DNA from: Candida dubliniensis CD36
Lineage: Eukaryota > Ascomycota > Pichiomycetes > Serinales > Debaryomycetaceae
Assembly: GCF_000026945.1 (NCBI RefSeq)
Contig: NC_012862.1
Span: forward strand, 1,356,501-1,420,500
Reading direction: 5' to 3'
DNA length: 64,000 nucleotides
A program made the position numbers and the translations under genes. This document shows positions 62,988 through 64,000 of this stretch, one piece after another; positions within the stretch are counted from its first letter, which is position 1; each line of letters opens with the position of its first letter. Below the pieces are notes generated by a model. The model was not told where the DNA came from. It ran no database searches and saw only the letters and a program-made list of their open reading frames with translations.

Positions 62988-62995
62988 TATTTACA
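62988..62995 (-). promoter_or_regulatory. Puf3-type element in the MBA1 3' UTR
   Basis: On the minus strand the sequence reads TGTAAATA, an exact Puf3 recognition octamer (TGTANATA), 22-29 nt after the MBA1 stop codon. In yeasts Puf3 binds 3' UTRs of nuclear mRNAs for mitochondrial ribosome and biogenesis proteins, the class to which MBA1 belongs. Confidence 0.5.
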
Positions 62996-63016
62996 AGTTT
63001 AAAAGGGTTCATGCAA

Positions 63017-63904
63017 TCATTTGGTTTGCTTTGGATCGGTTCGATAAATATCACTTGAAGTTTTCAAGAAACGTTGCATCAATTTTTGGTCGAAAACATC
63101 CATTTCTGGTTTCAATCCTCTGAGATGATCGCTTTCAAATAATTTACCCACAAGAAGAAGTTCTTTACTGATAGGGTTCATTGAATAAACTAAATAATCT
63201 TCAACAGAATTTTCTTGTTCTTTAACAACTTCTTGATTCTTGACAATTGAAATCTTTTGACTAGTTTTCAATTTTAAAATAAATTGAATAAAGCAAGCAA
63301 TCCCATCAGCATCAGGGATTATATTGAATAACACAACTTTGGGGTTATTTTGAATGCTTTTCAATTCCCAATTCAATTTGGAATCTTCAGGGAATGATAA
63401 ACTTCTGGCACTTAATGACTCGATTAAATGTTTCCCACAGGAATGGTCCAATTTACGTCTTAAAAGGGATGCCTTGGCTTTCAATTGCGGTTCACTACAT
63501 GCTTGAGCAAAAACTTTATTAGCACGCACATAATTTTCAATTCCCTTATCTTTCCATGCATTGAATTCTAATGGCACACCAATTTCTCGTTTAAATTTAA
63601 CAATATTATAAGTGTTTAATGCAAATAGCATTATTCTTCGTGTGATCAATTTTGGCCACGAGGTAATAGGACAAGTTGTGAGCTTTGGTGGAACATAAAA
63701 GTCTGACATTACACCAATATAAGGTAATGGGACTTTGGAGATATCCATACCTGCTTTTTTCTTTTTCACATATTTATCGTTGCCAGATGTTGATGATGAT
63801 GATGATGATGACTTTGATCTAATAGAAATCTGTGAAGAAATAAATGATTTTGAAAAACCAGATTGTTTCGATATCCCAACAATGGATCTTTTCACACTGA
63901 ACAT
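63017..63904 (-). CDS. MBA1: Mitochondrial ribosome receptor Mba1
   Basis: A 295-aa protein matching Mba1 (MRPL45/Tim44-like family), which tethers mitochondrial ribosomes to the inner membrane for co-translational insertion with Oxa1. The N-terminus (1-45) is Ser/Arg-rich without acidic residues, a typical presequence, followed by KYVKKKKAGMD. The family blocks are IGVMSDFYVPPKLTTCPITSWPK (part, about 63-80), RRKLDHSCGKHLIESLSARS and DYLVYSMNPISKELLLVGKL. Length fits yeast Mba1 (about 278 aa). A Puf3-type site lies in its 3' UTR. Confidence 0.82.
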   Translation of the reverse strand: MFSVKRSIVGISKQSGFSKSFISSQISIRSKSSSSSSSTSGNDKYVKKKKAGMDISKVPLPYIGVMSDFYVPPKLTTCPITSWPKLITRRIMLFALNTYNIVKFKREIGVPLEFNAWKDKGIENYVRANKVFAQACSEPQLKAKASLLRRKLDHSCGKHLIESLSARSLSFPEDSKLNWELKSIQNNPKVVLFNIIPDADGIACFIQFILKLKTSQKISIVKNQEVVKEQENSVEDYLVYSMNPISKELLLVGKLFESDHLRGLKPEMDVFDQKLMQRFLKTSSDIYRTDPKQTK

Positions 63905-64000
63905 TCTTGTTGTTGTTTTATTAATGAAAATATGTATATGTTTGATTTGATTCGGATTATAGCTGATTGGATTATATGAAAATTTTTTGAGAAACCCAAT
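63905..64000. other. Window edge, MBA1 upstream region
   Basis: 96 nt of AT-rich sequence upstream of MBA1, containing part of its promoter. Nothing else can be said. Confidence 0.6.

Overview
The window is nuclear DNA of a CTG-clade yeast very close to Candida albicans, and Candida dubliniensis chromosome 3 is the best fit. It is AT-rich, with almost intronless genes, many A/T homopolymers, sparse in-frame CTG codons, and the gene order MRR1 - CTA4 - MSL1 - PPR gene - ASE1 - SIS2 - FAA2 ... AHR1 - CAM1 - MNN9 - NOG1 that I know from C. albicans chromosome 3. The C. dubliniensis call rests on MRR1. With its real ATG (17155) the protein is 1100 aa, and residues 374, 595 and 866 are Thr, Ser and Cys, the wild-type residues at the C. 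dubliniensis Mrr1 gain-of-function positions as I remember them. Proteins are discussed with CTG read as Leu, but in this clade CTG is mostly decoded as Ser.

Layout. 0.5-12.7 kb holds housekeeping genes: FYV10/GID9 (+), BMT5 (-), UBP1 (-), PUB1 (-), TRM12 (+) and a PQ-loop vacuolar transporter (+). 13.4-24.7 kb is a head-to-tail array of three paralogous Zn(II)2Cys6 regulators: ZCF35-like, MRR1 (multidrug efflux and azole resistance) and CTA4 (nitrosative stress). 24.8-40 kb holds MSL1 (-), a mitochondrial PPR-type protein (+), ASE1 (+), SIS2/HAL3 (-), FAA2 (-) and a Q-rich two-RRM protein (-). 40-50 kb is a 10-kb stretch with no credible gene, lying upstream of AHR1 (+), a fourth zinc-cluster regulator. 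54-64 kb holds CAM1 (eEF1B-gamma, the only clearly spliced gene), MNN9, NOG1, a Lee1-like CCCH zinc-finger gene (all +) and MBA1 (-).

How the genes relate. There are no operons. Neighbours are convergent (FYV10/BMT5, CTA4/MSL1, ASE1/SIS2, CCCH gene/MBA1) or divergent (PUB1/TRM12, MSL1/PPR gene, RRM gene/AHR1). Two themes stand out. Four of 21 genes are zinc-cluster regulators of drug, stress or morphology traits. Several regulatory genes also have unusually long upstream stretches without any ATG on the coding strand: about 960 nt before AHR1, 630 nt before PUB1 and 605 nt before the Q-rich RRM gene. I read these as long 5' leaders kept free of upstream starts. The AHR1 leader and the gene desert beside it are the most interesting unexplained parts of the window. 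I see no transposon, LTR, tRNA, rRNA, CRISPR array or centromere-type inverted repeat.
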